A stretch of DNA of 64,000 bases from Lepidodermella squamata (GCA_047495785.1 JBLDXI010000055.1:124001-188000); one strand, 5' to 3'. Shown: positions 45,479 to 57,915, counted from the stretch's first letter. The notes: generated from the letters alone by a model not told the origin. Translations and numbers: made by a program.

Positions 45479-48400
45479 TCAAATATTTGAAACGTCGACA
45501 AATTCGATGCCGCCCTCAACGTTCAGTGCTGATGCCACGAAGTCGAACCAAGTCTTTCCGATGCCAAGAGCTGAACAAGTATACCAGCACAAGTCAGCTG
45601 TACCTTCAAGATAAGCTAGAGCGCGAGATGCAATTTTTGATCCAGTCGGGTGATCGGCAGCAACAACTATTTTACGAAAATCGATAAGCAGATTGGCAGG
45701 GTTTGCAAGCAGAGCTGAAGGCGAAACGATTGCATGATTCTCACACACTTCCAACAGTTTACTGCTGCTGAGCAGGTACGAAGAGCTCACGAGTAAGGTG
45801 GCTAAAGCGCTTAGAAATTGCCGCGATATCGAGTTGAATGCATCTGAAACACGTGAACAAATAATTGCACCCATTTTTCGTCAGATTAGGCCAAAACTTA
45901 CCAAGGGAACAACCGGCAACTTTAGATATGTGATCAATCATCAGCTTCAAAATTAAGGCACACGCAGAAGAAAGGGTTTCGCAAGACTCGATATCAGAAG
46001 GCAAAAGGAAGGAAAAATCAAACCAGCCTTGGTCGCTCTGCAACGACAGCAAAAAGTCCCAGTCCGGTTTACAAAAAAGTTCGAAATCATGCGGGAAACT
46101 GATGCTGAATTTCTCTTTAACGACAGGTAATGATCGGGTAGATTCTTGGCTCAAACTGATCTCCTTCTGCGCTAATACAGCGTCTGTAGAACAATCAGTA
46201 ATAATGATACTCGCGAACGTTTCGCTAGTATATGCGCCGATAGCAACATCCCTGCCGATTTCCTGCTTCGCTAGTTCAATTCTGGCGATTTCACGGCGAA
46301 GTGGTGTCGACTTCGGGTCGGCCGTGATTTCCGATAAGACAAACTTCAATGTCACGTTACGAGCCAACAACTTAAGTTTAACAGAGCGGCTATCGCTATC
46401 AAATGTGCGCAAGTCCGAAATAATTTCATGAAAGCGCCCAGCCAAGCCTATCATACTCAATGATAAGCGCACGGGTTCGGTATTATCGAAAATGACGCTT
46501 GTCTTTTCTACAATTGGCTCAAATGAATCCTTTTCAGGAGCCAATTCTACCAATAAGGGAGAGCACGGAATGTTTGCAACAGTTTCTTCAAAGTCAAGCA
46601 GCTCCTGGCTTCCTGCTCGCTCTCTTTCGATCGATACCCTCTTGCGTTCTCGTTTTCCGCCTTTCTTTTTGCTCGCTTCAGACGACTCTCCTGTAAATGC
46701 GTCAAAGCAAACCAGCGAGTCGACATCGGTTTGCATGTCAAGATAATCACTCGTCGATGCCTTCTGGTTTTCAGTGACTTCCGCCGCTTTCCTTTCCCGC
46801 TCAGCGTCTCTGTCTCTGCGGTATGCTTCGGATTGCCCAACACGATTGCGAAGTTTCAACTCTTGTTTCATCATTTCAAAATTTGCTTCCGCAGGCGGTG
46901 GCGGGGGTGGTGGCGGTGTTGGTGGCAGTTGTGGTGACGATGATGACCACACGCTTGGAGTTGATATCGGCACTTCACTCCGTTTTGCTGGAGATTGAGG
47001 CTGTGCACTCGGCCGAGAATGAGACATTAATGCAGGTGGTAAAGCTTGTGAACCAGCTGAAATGCCGAAACTAAAAGCTGCTGGTGGCGGCGGTGGTGAT
47101 GACGACAACCCCCATGAATTTATCGGCACCACTCCACGCAGTTTTGCTGGAGATTGAGGCTGTGCACTTGGCGGAAAATCAGCTATTGATGCAGCTTGTG
47201 AAGCTTGTGCAAATTGCGGCGAGGCTACTTTCGCAGCTCCAAACAGGCCACCGGATAATGCGTTAAACGATGGCTGTGGAGATCCTAAGGAATTTGCGAC
47301 TGGTGGCGAGGAGAAACTTGTAGATGTTGGAAACGAGAGTACAGCAGGCATGGATCGTTGCAGAACTGGTTGTTTTGCACTAAAGCTCCAAGACGCACTC
47401 ATGTCGACGGAGCGTGCGCATGCGGCATGAATTCCAGACATCCCAAAACGACTAAAACAGAAAATATTTCGACATTTTAGAATAACAATTTGCACGTGAA
47501 TGCGAAAAATATAGCGTATATGAAGTTTTCCGCTCTTCAAAAGCTTGCTTTACTAGATTTAATGCGCGCATTTCTAATTCCCAAATATTCCCCAAATACA
47601 GGCTACTTATTACATGAAGCTAATGAAATTGTGGACTTACATGGATTGTTGCAGAACTGGTTGTTGTGCACTGAAGCCAACCATGACACCTTGGCTCTGT
47701 GTCATGGACGTGCTCATGTCGGCAGAGCTGATGCGATAGTAGATTGTAAATAATTAGGCAATTTATGAATATTTATAGAATTACCCAGAACAAGGAAAAA
47801 CGCCGGCACGAGATGCGGCTAGTGCAGCAAGCTTGCTTCGTTTCAACTCAAGCTCGCGTTTGCGTCGTTCCAGCTCTTCAGAATGCGATGACGATGGCGC
47901 AGGTGGACGAGCCAGCAGTTGATCGTGAGAAACAGGAGGCGGCGGCGGTAGTGGTGGAGCTTGCGACCTAAGACCAGCTGAAGCGCCGAAACCAAAAGGT
48001 GCAGATGTTACTGATTCTTCTTTTTCCTTTCTGAATTAAAGTTTTTTAGTTTGAGCAATATGATGCAAATAGGCGCTCACGATAATCTCGACAGCACAGC
48101 TGGCGCTCTCGGTGTAGCATCGGATAGGTATTCATCTCCCGAAAAGCACTTTCTTCTTGATTGGATCATCTTATTGAGAACATCATGTGGCGATTCAGAC
48201 GTTTCAGAGCGCGGGGATTCTTCACTTTTCGATTCGACAGCTTCCGAAGCTAAACCGCATTTTTAAGTAATTTATAAAATGAGTAAAAATTAGCTTACGT
48301 CCTCCACGCAACCGCAAAACCAAGCTGATAGTAGACTGATCTTGAAGTTTCATATCCTTCAAAGTAGCGCCATCATCTGCCTGTCTCCCGCCGAAAATCA

Positions 48401-51400
48401 TTCGCTGTTGGCTGGGTGGAATTCCTTCTTTGTCGCATAGCTTCTGTTTCAGCGTCTCGAACGAATCGGTTGCCGAGGCGGATAGAGCTATCGTTTTACC
48501 AGTCAGCGTTTTGACGAATATGTTCATCGGTTTTTCCACGGATTTCTCGTCGTCATCCGCATCGCCTTCCGATTCGCAGAAGCTGTCCATTGAATATCCA
48601 TCCACCTCATGGGCACGAAGAGATCGGTAATCGCCGTCATCTCCACCACCCCCACCTCCGCCTTCTCCGCCTGAACATTCTCTGGACTCTTCGTCGTCAA
48701 ACTTAACCTTGGTTTCCTTGACTGCAACGGCAGATTTCTTCCCAGATTTCAGAGAAGACAAGGGCGACTTAAGATATTTGTTCACGAGGCTCTTATTGGA
48801 CAGTTTAGTCGGTGACGCTGCTCTTTTCTTTTCAGGTGTTTTCCCCGGAACGGCTCTGACAGGCAGGGGCTTTTTCACAGCTAGTTTCCCTTTATCATCG
48901 GGTAATAATCGAGAGCTCACAGATTTTTGAATAAGCTGGTTTTCAGCTTCGGAGTAAAACGGAATCGTTTTCAGAGCATCTACGTCAGCTTCATTCAACA
49001 GACGCTCCAATAATTTGATTTGCTCCTCTTCAGACAGTATTTGCAGTGGCTTGTCCTTATCACGCTCTTCAACAGCTATGAAGCTCGTAAATTTGCTGAC
49101 TATACCAAACCGTTTACTCAAATCAATGATTTTCCCTTTCATCGCTAGTTTAACATCTTCGTCCCTGGCGGGGTCAGCGACCAAAATACCTCGATCTTGG
49201 TCGCGAATGACTGCTCTAGCGGCTAAGCGATGAACCAACGTCGTGGAACGAATGTCAAGCTGACTGACTGATAAATACCTAGTCATCTCAAAGACATCGT
49301 AGTCACGATCAACTTTCGCCTTCAATGTTGTCGACGCGCAGTAGCCCGGCAATAAGGCAAACGCTACCACCCGTTCGTGGTTGAAAATAGCCGGCATGAG
49401 ATTTGGCGACTGCAAGATTTCTGCATTGCCCTCCATATCCCATTCAAGGTGTACGTCGCGGGCGGCAGGTTCGATTATCAGCTGAACCACCCTCTCCAAC
49501 CGATTTTGAATCGACTGAATCGATGATCGAAAATCGAACTTGTTCACCGTGTTTTCACGCAGACCTTCGAACAAGCCACCGCCAAGCGTCGCAAAAACGC
49601 GCAATAAATGGCGATTCGAAGAGATTGCACTAGGCGGCTCAACAGTGAAGAGTCGAATGGAATAAGATTTCACCAGACTCGGCAAAACTTCGAAAGCTCT
49701 AATCCAATCAGAAAAATGGCCATCGCTGATTAAAACGATATTCCGATGGGTTGACGGGCGGAATCCAAGTGTAGCCGCCAGCAGGGGATTGACCACGTTT
49801 GTGCACCCCAGTTGCGGCTTACACTTCTGAATAGCCTCGAATGCCAGCAGCTTATTCTCCTCCGTTGCTAGTTGAGAAATAGGAAATAACTCGGCCCAAG
49901 ATCCACCAAACGCAACAATATTGAATGAGCAAGTGGCGGGTAAGCGGCTGATTAAAGCCATGGCAGTTATGGATGAATGAGCCCAAAGCGACTGCATAGA
50001 ATTCGACAGGTCAAGTAGAATCACAACATCGCCAGCCGATGATTGCTCAGGCATTGAAAATTCCGGGTAGAAAACAACCATAGAGGCGTAATTATCCGGT
50101 TGTTTCGGATCCTGCTCAACCCACATACGAGGAGAGTGAATTTCGGCCAGTAGAATTCTTAGCTCAAGTCCAGCCAATTCCGAACTGAAGCAGCCAGGGG
50201 CCGCATTATCAGTACCAAACTCCAACAAAGCTTTCGTTGCAGTAATTTTACGGCGGTTTGATGCAGATGGCCGGTTGTGTTTCAATGACTTGATTTCGTA
50301 CGGCATATCGATAAAGGCTTGAAAAGTGGCCTTCACGCCACTAATAGCAGAATTATCGATTATTGATGTACTCAGGTTGTCTTGAACAGCCGTCCCAGAA
50401 GCGACGATTTTCGGCGAGGCAGACGGTGGAAGTGAAAAGACGATTTCATCGCCATTCATCACTAATTCGGTGACGTAAGTGATTTTGATGACCACATCGG
50501 CCATTGGTGGTAAATTGCCGACGCTGACTTGAAACACATCCGGGGAGAAAGCGTCTTGGTCCATCAAATAAGCGCCATGTCCCTTTGAAATAGCCTCGCG
50601 ATATTCGCGATGCGCCTGCTCTTTCTCCTTGATCTGACCAACCACGTGCTTGTCGTTGATATAGGCTTCGAAGCCAGAGACAACGGCCAATTCGTCGAGC
50701 GGGAAAACGTATCGCACTTCAATCTAGAGAAGGTTAGTAAGCTAAGAAATATTGAATGAAGCATTTCACTACTTACCGAGCTTGAAGAGACGTTCTTGTA
50801 TCTTTGAAACACAACTACTTCCGCAACAACATCTAATAAGTTCGCTTTGATATGAACCTCGCGAAGAGGGATCGGCTGCTGTCCCTCCTTTGGAAGCAAC
50901 CCACCAACAGGTCCATCAGGCTTGCTAAGATCAATTGGTTTGTCTCCAGCGGATGGTTTTGCAGGAAAATCGGCAAGTTTCAGATTCTGTATCAACTTTT
51001 CATCATTAGGATCAGCAGTGAACGTTAGATTGGGCTCGCGGCGCTTGACGGTTGGCAACTGTTGAGGTTGACGTTTCGTATCGAGTTGCCCAACGAACTC
51101 GACGATATAGCTGATGCGTTGCTGGCGAGCGTCATAAATGCAAAATTCCGTGTCATCGAAATCCGATGCATCGGGGTCACCGGCTTCCGATTTTGAGATA
51201 CTGCGGCACGAGTCAAAGCCTTGCGGAGGCTTCTTCAGCTTGGTATCGCGGCGGTAGATAGGAAATGACTTTCCCAAGGCAACTTCACAAACAAGGGAGA
51301 ATCGTGTTCCACGCTGGCTTGATGGTCTTCCGGAATACTTTGCAGCAGTCAGAAAATCCGAAGCAAAATAAATTCCCTCACCCATGTTGCCTGGATCGGT

Positions 51401-52947
51401 ACGACTTCCACCCACGTCATCGACAACAACTCGCGGCAAAAGTAAACCACGGGATAAAATGCCGAAAATATTGGGAGGGGCCGAAGCGTGAAACATAACC
51501 TTACGGTTGTCCGGGCAGTTGCTGTAGGATAAGTTTCCATATTCGGCGAATCGATCGATTTTCCAAATATTCGCGACAGAATATTCAGAAGATTGTACGC
51601 GGAATGCAATGTCATCGAATTCAGCGGAACTTTCTTCGAGGCGAGTGATGTTTCCATTAATCGCATTGAAACTTAGCCACAATAAGCTGTCATTCGAGCA
51701 ATTAGATCCAAGAACTTCGAACATGGGGGCGAAATCTCGAATCAATTGAATGAGGGATTGCAACTTCCCAAGCACACGAAAACTCGGCGAATCAACCCAA
51801 TTCGGGTCAATATTAATCCCGGGTATTTGGCGCTGAAACGACTGGATAGACTCTACAAATGCCTCATGATTTCCGTCAACCAAGGCTCTTTTAGCAGTCA
51901 AGAGGGAGACCTCAGCAGTGGATAGTCGGTCCAAAGATATGTCGGCGAGGTCGCTCAGAGGTTTGTTGAGCCATTCTGAAAGAGTGTTGAGCGAATCATT
52001 CACCAAATCTTCAACAAGACCCATCACCTGCAATAACGTCAAAGAAAGAAGAATAAATTAGATAATAAACGTAAGATACATACAGGCTTTTCTGATGGTT
52101 TCCGAGGTTTTTCGAACAACAAATTACGCAATAGTTTCGATCCGATAGCCAGTGATGAAACCTCGCCGGTTCTGAGAGTGAAATCTGATACATTTCCAGC
52201 GGAAAGTATTTGCTGAACAAGCGCGTTGAATAGTACTAGCGCATCTTTTCTGTTCTCCGCAACATAATATTTGACAGTTCCGCGTACATTCCAAATTTCG
52301 ACGCGGTATTTCGTTGAATTTTGCGAATCCCAATTAGGAATAGCTTGTAATTCTATCGAAATTGTTTTTTGTTCCGACTCGTCAAACATCATGCGGTATT
52401 TCACGAGAACAGTGTCAGCGGCCGGGAATTCAGGGCAGTTACTTTCATTATACTCAGTGAATCGATTTATCACTGATTCTGGATCTCCGTTGAATATGTC
52501 CTCATTGGTGTGAGAATCCACAGCACTGGAACTGGTGAATTTAGTCTCCGAATGCTTGCAAACATATTCTTCGCTAAGCTCGACTATGCCATCTTCATCA
52601 ATGCAGTCATCGATGTAACGGGCGAGAACGATCTGAATACCTCGTTTTGCTGCTGATACAGCTTTCGAGCTCGACAATTGGATCGCGTCAAATATTAGTA
52701 GGTAGACAACCGATTTCGAAAGGATGTATGACACAATTGCTCCTCGATCCGTTAATTTTGCTTTGAATGAGTTTTTGAACTTGAATTGATGATTTGGCAA
52801 AAACTCTACCGCAAATGTTTTCCCTTCGAAAATTTGAGTCGGCTTAGGAGTGAAGTCGTTGTTCACTGGAGGAGTTTTATCTGGTTCGAGTTTCACATGT
52901 TTTTGAAGTAGCCTGTTTCCAAGGTCTCGACGTCCGACTTTCATCAT
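45479..52947 (-). CDS. PARP4: PARP4 (vault PARP) homologue with internal ubiquitin-like domain
   Basis: Eight exons (52947-52084, 52027-50777, 50723-48299, 48249-48081, 48030-47785, 47727-47641, 47451-45902, 45843-45479) keep one frame for 2,318 residues (human PARP4: about 1,720). Order: BRCT-like N-terminus; PARP regulatory helices from about 289; ADP-ribosyltransferase at about 465-600 with the H-Y-E set (MFHAS, EGIYFAS, TEFCIYD); VIT domain at about 675-800; von Willebrand A domain at about 936-1100 with an intact MIDAS (DLSNS); a ubiquitin-like domain at about 1438-1513 ending LRLRGG; Pro-rich repeats; and a C-terminal region like the vault-binding part of PARP4 (WFDF..., [12 protein letters not shown]). 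The H-Y-E triad allows poly- or mono-ADP-ribosylation. The ubiquitin block is uninterrupted in frame within the big third exon, so it is not a separate gene, but the exons downstream of it rest on hand splicing. Confidence 0.85.
48300..48527 (-). other. ubiquitin-like domain inside the PARP4 homologue
   Basis: 76 residues starting [12 protein letters not shown] and ending LVLRLRGG, the exact length of ubiquitin.  K6, K11, K27, K29, K33 and I44 are kept, but K48 is Arg (GGRQADDG) and K63 is Asp (KLQDQST). The exon ends one base after the last Gly codon; the spliced next residue is Pro. Confidence 0.9.
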
Positions 52948-53063
52948 TGCTCATCAAAAATTTCTATCAATACATTAATTCAATTTAATCTGTGAATAAA
53001 ATAAATCAAGAATTAAGTTGAAAGCGCGGCTGAAATCGAGCAAGCTCCCTGTTATTATCCCGT

Positions 53064-54113
53064 TCAATTCCCTTTCCGATTTGCTTCTTCCATTTTCTTG
53101 TTGTGAATCGCCAGTTTTCTGAAGCTGTTCATCATCATAAAAACAATCCTATCGAACATGAACTTTGGAAGTAGTGACGCAAAGGTCCCTTGCAGTTCAT
53201 GCATGAAGTGACCGTGAGTCGAAGCAAGGCCTATTGTTCTCAAACTAGAAGCGACGTAATCAGAAGCTGGCGGCACGAAGACATTACCACGGCCTTCCAA
53301 ACGAGCCATTTTCGTCGCGACAAACCAAGGTGCAAGAGCTTGCACCATAACCCCAGGACACGCTTTAGCGCATTCGAGTTGAAGAGAATAGGAAAATTGG
53401 TTCATGAAATTTTTCGTCGTTCCATACATGACGAAAAGATAAGGCGGTAAAGACCCAGCGATAGAAGAAACGTTTATAATCAGGCCTCGATTTTTCGCCG
53501 CCATTTTTGGCATCACAATATGAGCCATTGTGGTCATCGCGACTATATTAACGTTGATCATATCATTCATAAATTGGCGAGAGGTCTCCCAATAGTACAA
53601 AATGTCATCGCAAACCATTCCAACATTATTGACTAGAACACCAATATCCAAATCTTTCAACTCCTTCTCAATTTTATCGAAGACACCTATTTTCGAAAAA
53701 TCGGCAGCAATGTGACGGATTTTGACATTTGGATAATCAATAGATATCCTCCTAGCAGCAGCAGCCACACGATCCTCGGAGCGACTAATGAGAACAACAT
53801 TCATGCCTCTCTGGGCTAACTGTTCCGCATAGGCCTGTGATAAATTAGCAGTAATATTGACTTATATCATCTTCAAACTGCCTCAATCAACCTGGCCGAT
53901 TCCGTCGCTAGCGCCAGTAACAACAGCCCATGCTCCCAGCTTACGAAAATCTTTGAAGCAAATCAGCCGGACAAAAATATTGCGTAGAAAACGAAAAACA
54001 AGCGATAAAGCAGTTGATAAAACAGCGTAGCACCCGATGAGTAAAAAAGGCCATAAAGGCACCGAGTGAAACTCGATTTTAAATAGAGACATAAGCTCTG
54101 ATAAAACATCCAT
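53064..54113 (-). CDS. HSD17B12/let-767-type reductase (B)
   Basis: Two exons (54113-53892, 53834-53064) give 330 residues. An N-terminal membrane helix (WPFLLIGCYAVLSTAL), then TGASDGIGQAYA, NNVG, NVSSIAGS and YGTTK give a complete NADP-dependent SDR. It lacks the second intron found in copies A and D. It is the least similar of the local set in its membrane region. It lies 116 nt upstream of PARP4 and 152 nt downstream of copy C, all on the minus strand. Confidence 0.88.
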
Positions 54114-54265
54114 TTTAAATTCAAATATCTAAATTTTAATAGATAATATCTAATGTTAGTCATAAGTATTTAAAACGCAAAATACATGAACCACGCGAAA
54201 CAGATAAATTAGTAGTTCTTTGACTACAAACTGACTATAATTGAATTATCGTCTCTTTGAGATAC

Positions 54266-55168
54266 TCATTCTGCAGTAGGACGAATGCTATGACGAAAGC
54301 GTTTAATGCAGTAAGTCAAGATCTGACGAGGAACCAGCGACATGAGCAACATTTCAAATTCGTGATAAATGCAGCCGGTACATCGCGGAAGACGACCGGG
54401 TGTCGTAATAGCCCATGAGACGTAATGGGATGGGCTCAATACGTGAAAGCGCGATTCAGCTTGATTTGAAAGTTTTGTTGCTACAAAGCACGGAATGAGA
54501 TCTTGAACATGCATATTCGTGCTTATCATTTTCGACTCCGAATTCATACTATCAGAAAACGCTGATAAAGCGTGCTTAGAAGCGGAATAAATGGATGACA
54601 TGTAAGGAGGGAGTGCGCCAGCAGCCGAAGATACATTTATCAACACTCCTTTCGATTTATCAACAAAAGACGGGAGCAGAACTCGAGTCATCATTAGAGC
54701 AGATACGAAATTGCAATTGATCGTTTTCTCAATAAAATTGGGTGAATATTCCCAGAAATACCGTGGATGATCCGCAGCCATTCCAACGTTATTTATCAAT
54801 ACTCCGACATCCAGTCCAGAGAGTTGCTCTTTGATAGAATCGTAAACGTCCACTTGAGATAAATCTGCGGTAATAGTGCGTACTTGAACGTTGAAACGTT
54901 CTTCGATTTCACTAGCAACTGATTTAAGCCGAGATTCTGTCCGGCTGACCAGAACAAGATCAACACCTCTAGAAGCAAGCTCAAAAGCGTAAGCTTTTCC
55001 AATCCCGTCAGTGCTTCCAGTAATGCAAGCGTATTTCCCGAAGCTCTTGAAATCCAAGCAAGGTCCCAGAAAATAGCCATAGACAAAGCGGAATATCAGA
55101 AATAGGAATTGAAGAGCGTAATGAAACATGACTGCTATACCAAGCCACCAAATCATTTCATCGATCAT
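54266..55168 (-). CDS. HSD17B12/let-767-type reductase (C), intronless
   Basis: One frame of 300 residues from the ATG at 55168 (two codons above it the frame opens only with TTG). Membrane helix (WWLGIAVMFHYALQFLFLIF), TGSTDGIGKAYA, NNVG, NVSSAAGA and YSASK are all present. The lack of introns where A and D have two suggests intron loss, perhaps through a retrocopy, although no poly(A) tail or direct repeats were noticed. Confidence 0.88.
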   Translation of the reverse strand: MIDEMIWWLGIAVMFHYALQFLFLIFRFVYGYFLGPCLDFKSFGKYACITGSTDGIGKAYAFELASRGVDLVLVSRTESRLKSVASEIEERFNVQVRTITADLSQVDVYDSIKEQLSGLDVGVLINNVGMAADHPRYFWEYSPNFIEKTINCNFVSALMMTRVLLPSFVDKSKGVLINVSSAAGALPPYMSSIYSASKHALSAFSDSMNSESKMISTNMHVQDLIPCFVATKLSNQAESRFHVLSPSHYVSWAITTPGRLPRCTGCIYHEFEMLLMSLVPRQILTYCIKRFRHSIRPTAE

Positions 55169-55483
55169 TTTCAAAATCTTCTAAAAAATAAATCATCAAA
55201 TTTTAGATCGAAGAGTGTGCTATTTATCTACGGAATTCGTCACAAATTTTGCGTTGTTGTAGGATATATCATAACATCAGATCGAAAGCAAGCAATAACA
55301 GCGAAAAGCAGTAGCTACAATATTGCGCAATTTTTGCGCATTGGGGATAAAGCTAATAACATATTACGTATATATGTCCCATTCACCGCGAACTCATCAT
55401 CAATAAATTGAATCAAGGCATAAATGCCACTCATCTGAGCCGATCCATCCTCCTTAATCACATATTGTATTTGGCATTGTGTG

Positions 55484-56531
55484 TTAATCACTCTTTGAGG
55501 AAGTGGCCTTCTTTTTGAGAGCACGAGCCCGGGTGCTGATCAGCTGGGACATCACAAGATGGCGCAGAATAACTTCAGGTAAAAGGGAGATGAAAAACCC
55601 TTGCAGCTCGTGCATAATGGCACCATGAGTCGAAGAGAGGTGGCCAACAGTCTTCAGACTCTCCTTCACGTAAGATGTCGGCGAAGGAATAAATAACGAG
55701 GCCGAGCGAATTTTCGAAAGCTTGGTGGCAACGAAAAACGGAGCCACATTTTGCACAATAATGCCTTTCCCGCTACACTCAATAGACAACGCCTCGGATA
55801 AAGTATTGACGAAGGCCTTGCTGGCGGCGTAAACGCTGAGAAGTGGCGGGGGTAGCATGCTTGAAACCGAGGACACGTTGATAATCAGTCCCTTCTTTTT
55901 CTCGATCATAGATGGCAGAACAATGCCTGGAGAGAAAAATGACAATTTTCGACAAAAGGACTCGAGATTTAATCTTACGGCTCATCATTGAGACCGACAG
56001 CATATTGACATTGATAAGTTTTTGAATTAATTCAGCGGGGACGTTCTGGAAAAACTCTGGATGCTCAAAGCCCATCCCAACATTATTGACCAGTACTCCA
56101 ATGTCCAAACCGTTCAATTCTTGACCGATTTTATCGTAAATATCGGGTGAACTGAAGTCAGCGGCATGCCATTTAACCTGAACCTTGGAAGCTGACTGAA
56201 TCTCTGCGGCGGTTTCTTTAAGCTTTTCGGCCGAACGGCTAATCAGAAAAATATTCAGCCCACGCTTTCCAAGTTCTTCGGCATAAGCCTTGAAAGGTTT
56301 ATTAATAAGGATTATGAAAGGGAAGTAACGAATAATTTAACGATGACAAACCTTTCCGATACCATCTGTTGATCCAGTAACAACTGCCCATGATCCAAGA
56401 TCAGCGAAGTTTACACCAGGACCAGCGAAATGACCCTTCAGGCCGCGGAGAAGTCGCACCAACAACTTCAGAGAAATAATTACCAAGAAAGCCAAGCCCA
56501 CGTAGTAAGGTAATTGTGCCTTCATATCCAT
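55484..56531 (-). CDS. HSD17B12/let-767-type reductase (D)
   Basis: Three exons (56531-56352, 56288-55979, 55926-55484) give 310 residues. Same residue order and exon phases as copy A at 18667-19716, with long shared stretches (YAEEL, NVLSVSMMSR-like, PSPTSYVKES, HELQGF). The catalytic set is TGSTDGIGK, NNVG, NVSSVSS, YAASK. The tail is KKKATSSKSD. Of the local trio this one is the sister of copy A. Confidence 0.9.
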
Positions 56532-57214
56532 TTTAGCCTGTTATATTACACTTTACGCTCAGACAATAACAAAGAACACTAAGTTAAGAAACATTTGAAA
56601 TAAATGTTAAATGAGCTGTAGTTTTCAAGGGTTTGCGGTTAACGCTGGTCAGCTTAAGGAATTTGACCCTAGCGTTCAAAAATCATCATAGGTTACGGCA
56701 TCATCTCTGATCTCGGATAGCATGAGCTCATTAAAGGTCACAGACGGAGGTTTAATAAACAACAATCACAAAAGCCCAGCCGCAATCGAACGCTACTCGG
56801 TAGACGCCGTCGGCTGCCTCACGGGAGGCATGATGCATCATCACCGTCGCAGCGTGTGACGCGTCGATGAGGATCAATGTTGAAAAAGCCTTGCGCGCTC
56901 TTTTTAATGTCAAGGTTGAAAAAAGTAATGTTCCTAACGATTTTTCCTAAATTATATATCAGTTTAAATGCCCTTACTGGGCTTGTCGAAAATATAATTA
57001 TTCACAATTATTTTTCCTGACGACCTTGAATGCGCTTCCTTCGAAACGTTCATTCATCACAAATGTACATATGCGATGTGCGATCGACTGCGCCCAAGGT
57101 TTTTGTTTGATGTGATGCGACTTACGAATAATTTGTTTCAAAGCGAGCTTTGAGGACCTGAAGGGCATGCTATTTACTCTAGCCCTAGGTCTTATCGTAA
57201 GTGAGTGAGATTTC

Positions 57215-57420
57215 CGTATGACGGGATTCGACTGGTGCAGTCTTGCTGACACTCCCAGCCTCCCAATTTTCTATTTTGTAACGCGATGGATTGGTAAAAC
57301 CACCGCTGGGCCAAGGGGAGACTCGATCCTGGTTCCGTCACTAGGACTTGAACCCAGTCCCGAGCGATATCCCCTCTGATACACAGTAGCTCAATGACCC
57401 AACTGAGCCACCCTGCCTCC
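57215..57420 (-). mobile_element. tRNA-derived SINE-like element
   Basis: On the minus strand, TGGCTCAGTTGG (complement of 57399-57410) fits a pol III A box and GGTTCAAGTCC (complement of 57344-57354) a B box, 44 nt apart, as inside a tRNA. The acceptor stem does not close, and about 130 nt of unrelated sequence follows, so it is not a working tRNA gene but the tRNA head of a SINE. The 3' boundary is a guess. Confidence 0.6.
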
Positions 57421-57579
57421 CTAACTGATAAGTTTACTTAGTCGATAGGTCCCACGCTGTTATATTAACCCCAAAAATGAATAAAAGACCTGTACACTGA
57501 CGATTTTTTATTTAATCCAAGCTCGGACAGAGGTTTAGTTGGATGAAATTCGAGATGCAAAATATGTAAAGTAACATAC

Positions 57580-57915
57580 TCCCGATGTAGAAGACCTTTA
57601 CTACTATAGTAGATACCTGTTTACGTTTGTTATATTCTGAGAGTTGTTACTTACAGAGCAGTTGCTCTCAGAGTAGGTGCTTTCTAAATAGTTACTCCTA
57701 GAGTCATTGGTAGCCCCTGTAACAGTGATTCCTCTACGAGTAGCTTCCCAGTTAAAACTACCTAAAGTAGTAGTAACTACTCCGAGAGTAAATACCTCTG
57801 AGAGTAGATCCTTTATTACTGTATTACTCTGAGTGCAGTAGCTATAATTAATAACTACTCCGAGAGAAGCTAGAAGCTACTCGCGGAGTAGGCTACTCTT
57901 AGAGTAGCTCTCGGA
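57580..57915. repeat. field of degenerate short palindromes (ACTCTGAGAGTAG type)
   Basis: Over about 330 nt the words CTACTC, GAGAGTA and GAGTAG recur in both orientations. Clear palindromes are 57877-57891 and 57892-57908; others are imperfect. There is no fixed period, so it is not a simple tandem repeat. Confidence 0.6.

Noticed and set aside
48222-48300. The PARP4 frame ending shortly after the ubiquitin-like domain
   Set aside because: A GTAAGC donor lies right after the diglycine and the following exons continue in frame to a PARP4-like end.
57340-57415. A tRNA gene on the minus strand
   Set aside because: A and B boxes are present, but the acceptor stem does not pair and sequence continues without a terminator, so I call a SINE-like element instead.
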